Positions 32,294 through 32,394 of a DNA stretch of 32,394 nt are shown here, piece after piece. Under the pieces are notes generated by a model. That model was not told the origin of the DNA, did not search any database, and was given only the letters and a program-made list of their open reading frames with translations. Numbering within the stretch: position 1 is the first letter of the stretch; each line of letters begins with the position of its first letter. The stretch is from Gammaproteobacteria bacterium (GTDB taxonomy: Bacteria > Pseudomonadota > Gammaproteobacteria > Steroidobacterales > Steroidobacteraceae), in contig JAQGOF010000137.1 in the NCBI GenBank assembly GCA_028293745.1, forward strand, positions 1 through 32,394, given 5' to 3'. A program made the translations under genes and the position numbers.

Positions 32294-32394
32294 ATGTCTA
32301 GAAGAAAGTTTTTGCGTGCCGGAGTCGCTGCGATGTCGTTGGCAGTCCCCTATTCCTGGGCACTCAGGGCCGCAGCGGCGCCCTCGGGCAAACC
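32294..32394 (+). CDS. Tat-signal protein, 3'-truncated by the window edge
   Basis: An ATG frame opens with a twin-arginine signal, MSRRKFLRAGVAAMSLAVPY, followed by SWALRAAAAPSGK, and runs off the window. Tat export suggests a folded cofactor-containing or multi-subunit enzyme in the periplasm, but nothing of the mature part is visible. AGGAGG lies about 20 bases before the ATG, which is too far for a normal site; the frame has no clear earlier ATG, GTG or TTG, so the start is uncertain. Confidence 0.6.
   Translation, partial: MSRRKFLRAGVAAMSLAVPYSWALRAAAAPSGK

Noticed and set aside
1..32394. CRISPR array
   Set aside because: No regularly spaced direct repeats with unique spacers are present; the only repeats seen are att copies, short tandem duplications and short motifs.

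Overview
The window looks like chromosomal DNA of a high-GC gammaproteobacterium. Gene style (MetNIQ with a NIL domain, PAPS-type CysH, GltX, CsrA, many Tat and Sec signal peptides, AGGAGG-type ribosome sites) would fit the Steroidobacterales/Nevskiales/Xanthomonadales area; that placement is an inference from style only. Conserved housekeeping blocks alternate with accessory blocks that sit against two tRNA genes, and the window is unusually rich in broken genes.

Layout. 1-4.4 kb is accessory DNA: an IS21 istB fragment, a DUF2971 gene that seems cut near its 3' end, a zinc-ribbon miniprotein, a DUF3592 membrane protein, a HAF-repeat secreted protein, an orphan GIY-YIG nuclease-like protein, and a tyrosine-integrase C-terminal relic immediately beside the 3' end of tRNA-Ala(GGC). 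4.4-7.7 kb is core: tRNA-Ala, a polytopic membrane protein overlapping gltX, and tRNA-Val(CAC). 7.7-9.8 kb is a shrunken integrative element in tRNA-Val: 45-bp direct repeats of the tRNA 3' half bound it, paired TACGGCA sites lie inside each end, and its integrase is a multiply frameshifted pseudogene that runs into an ORF6N-domain relic. 9.8-12.9 kb is further accessory DNA: an abortive-infection AbiE toxin-antitoxin pair, a DUF1214-type gene with two compensating frameshifts, and a glutathione S-transferase stub.

12.9-21.2 kb is a sulfur and methionine neighbourhood: cupin protein, PLP trans-sulfuration enzyme, TlpA-like thioredoxin protein, PAPS reductase (cysH), TauE/SafE permease and the metNIQ methionine ABC transporter. 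Together they could reduce activated sulfate, move sulfur oxyanions, interconvert sulfur amino acids and import methionine. 21.2-24.9 kb holds a gutted Tat-signal aminotransferase, a squalene-cyclase-like gene probably acquired from a high-GC donor, a csrA relic, small membrane peptides, an SRPBCC protein, a cytochrome P460 and a secreted protein of unknown function.

25-32.4 kb holds a Tat-exported YtcJ-like amidohydrolase, a convergent and overlapping Ada-type zinc protein/AlkB pair, a family-2 glycosyltransferase, a membrane-anchored alpha/beta hydrolase, a second hydrolase reduced to a relic, csrA with an unusual tail antisense to its neighbour, a DUF2007 protein and two poorly known proteins. 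I did not find a convincing new multi-gene system. The most informative structure is the decayed tRNA-Val element and the number of gene relics around it.
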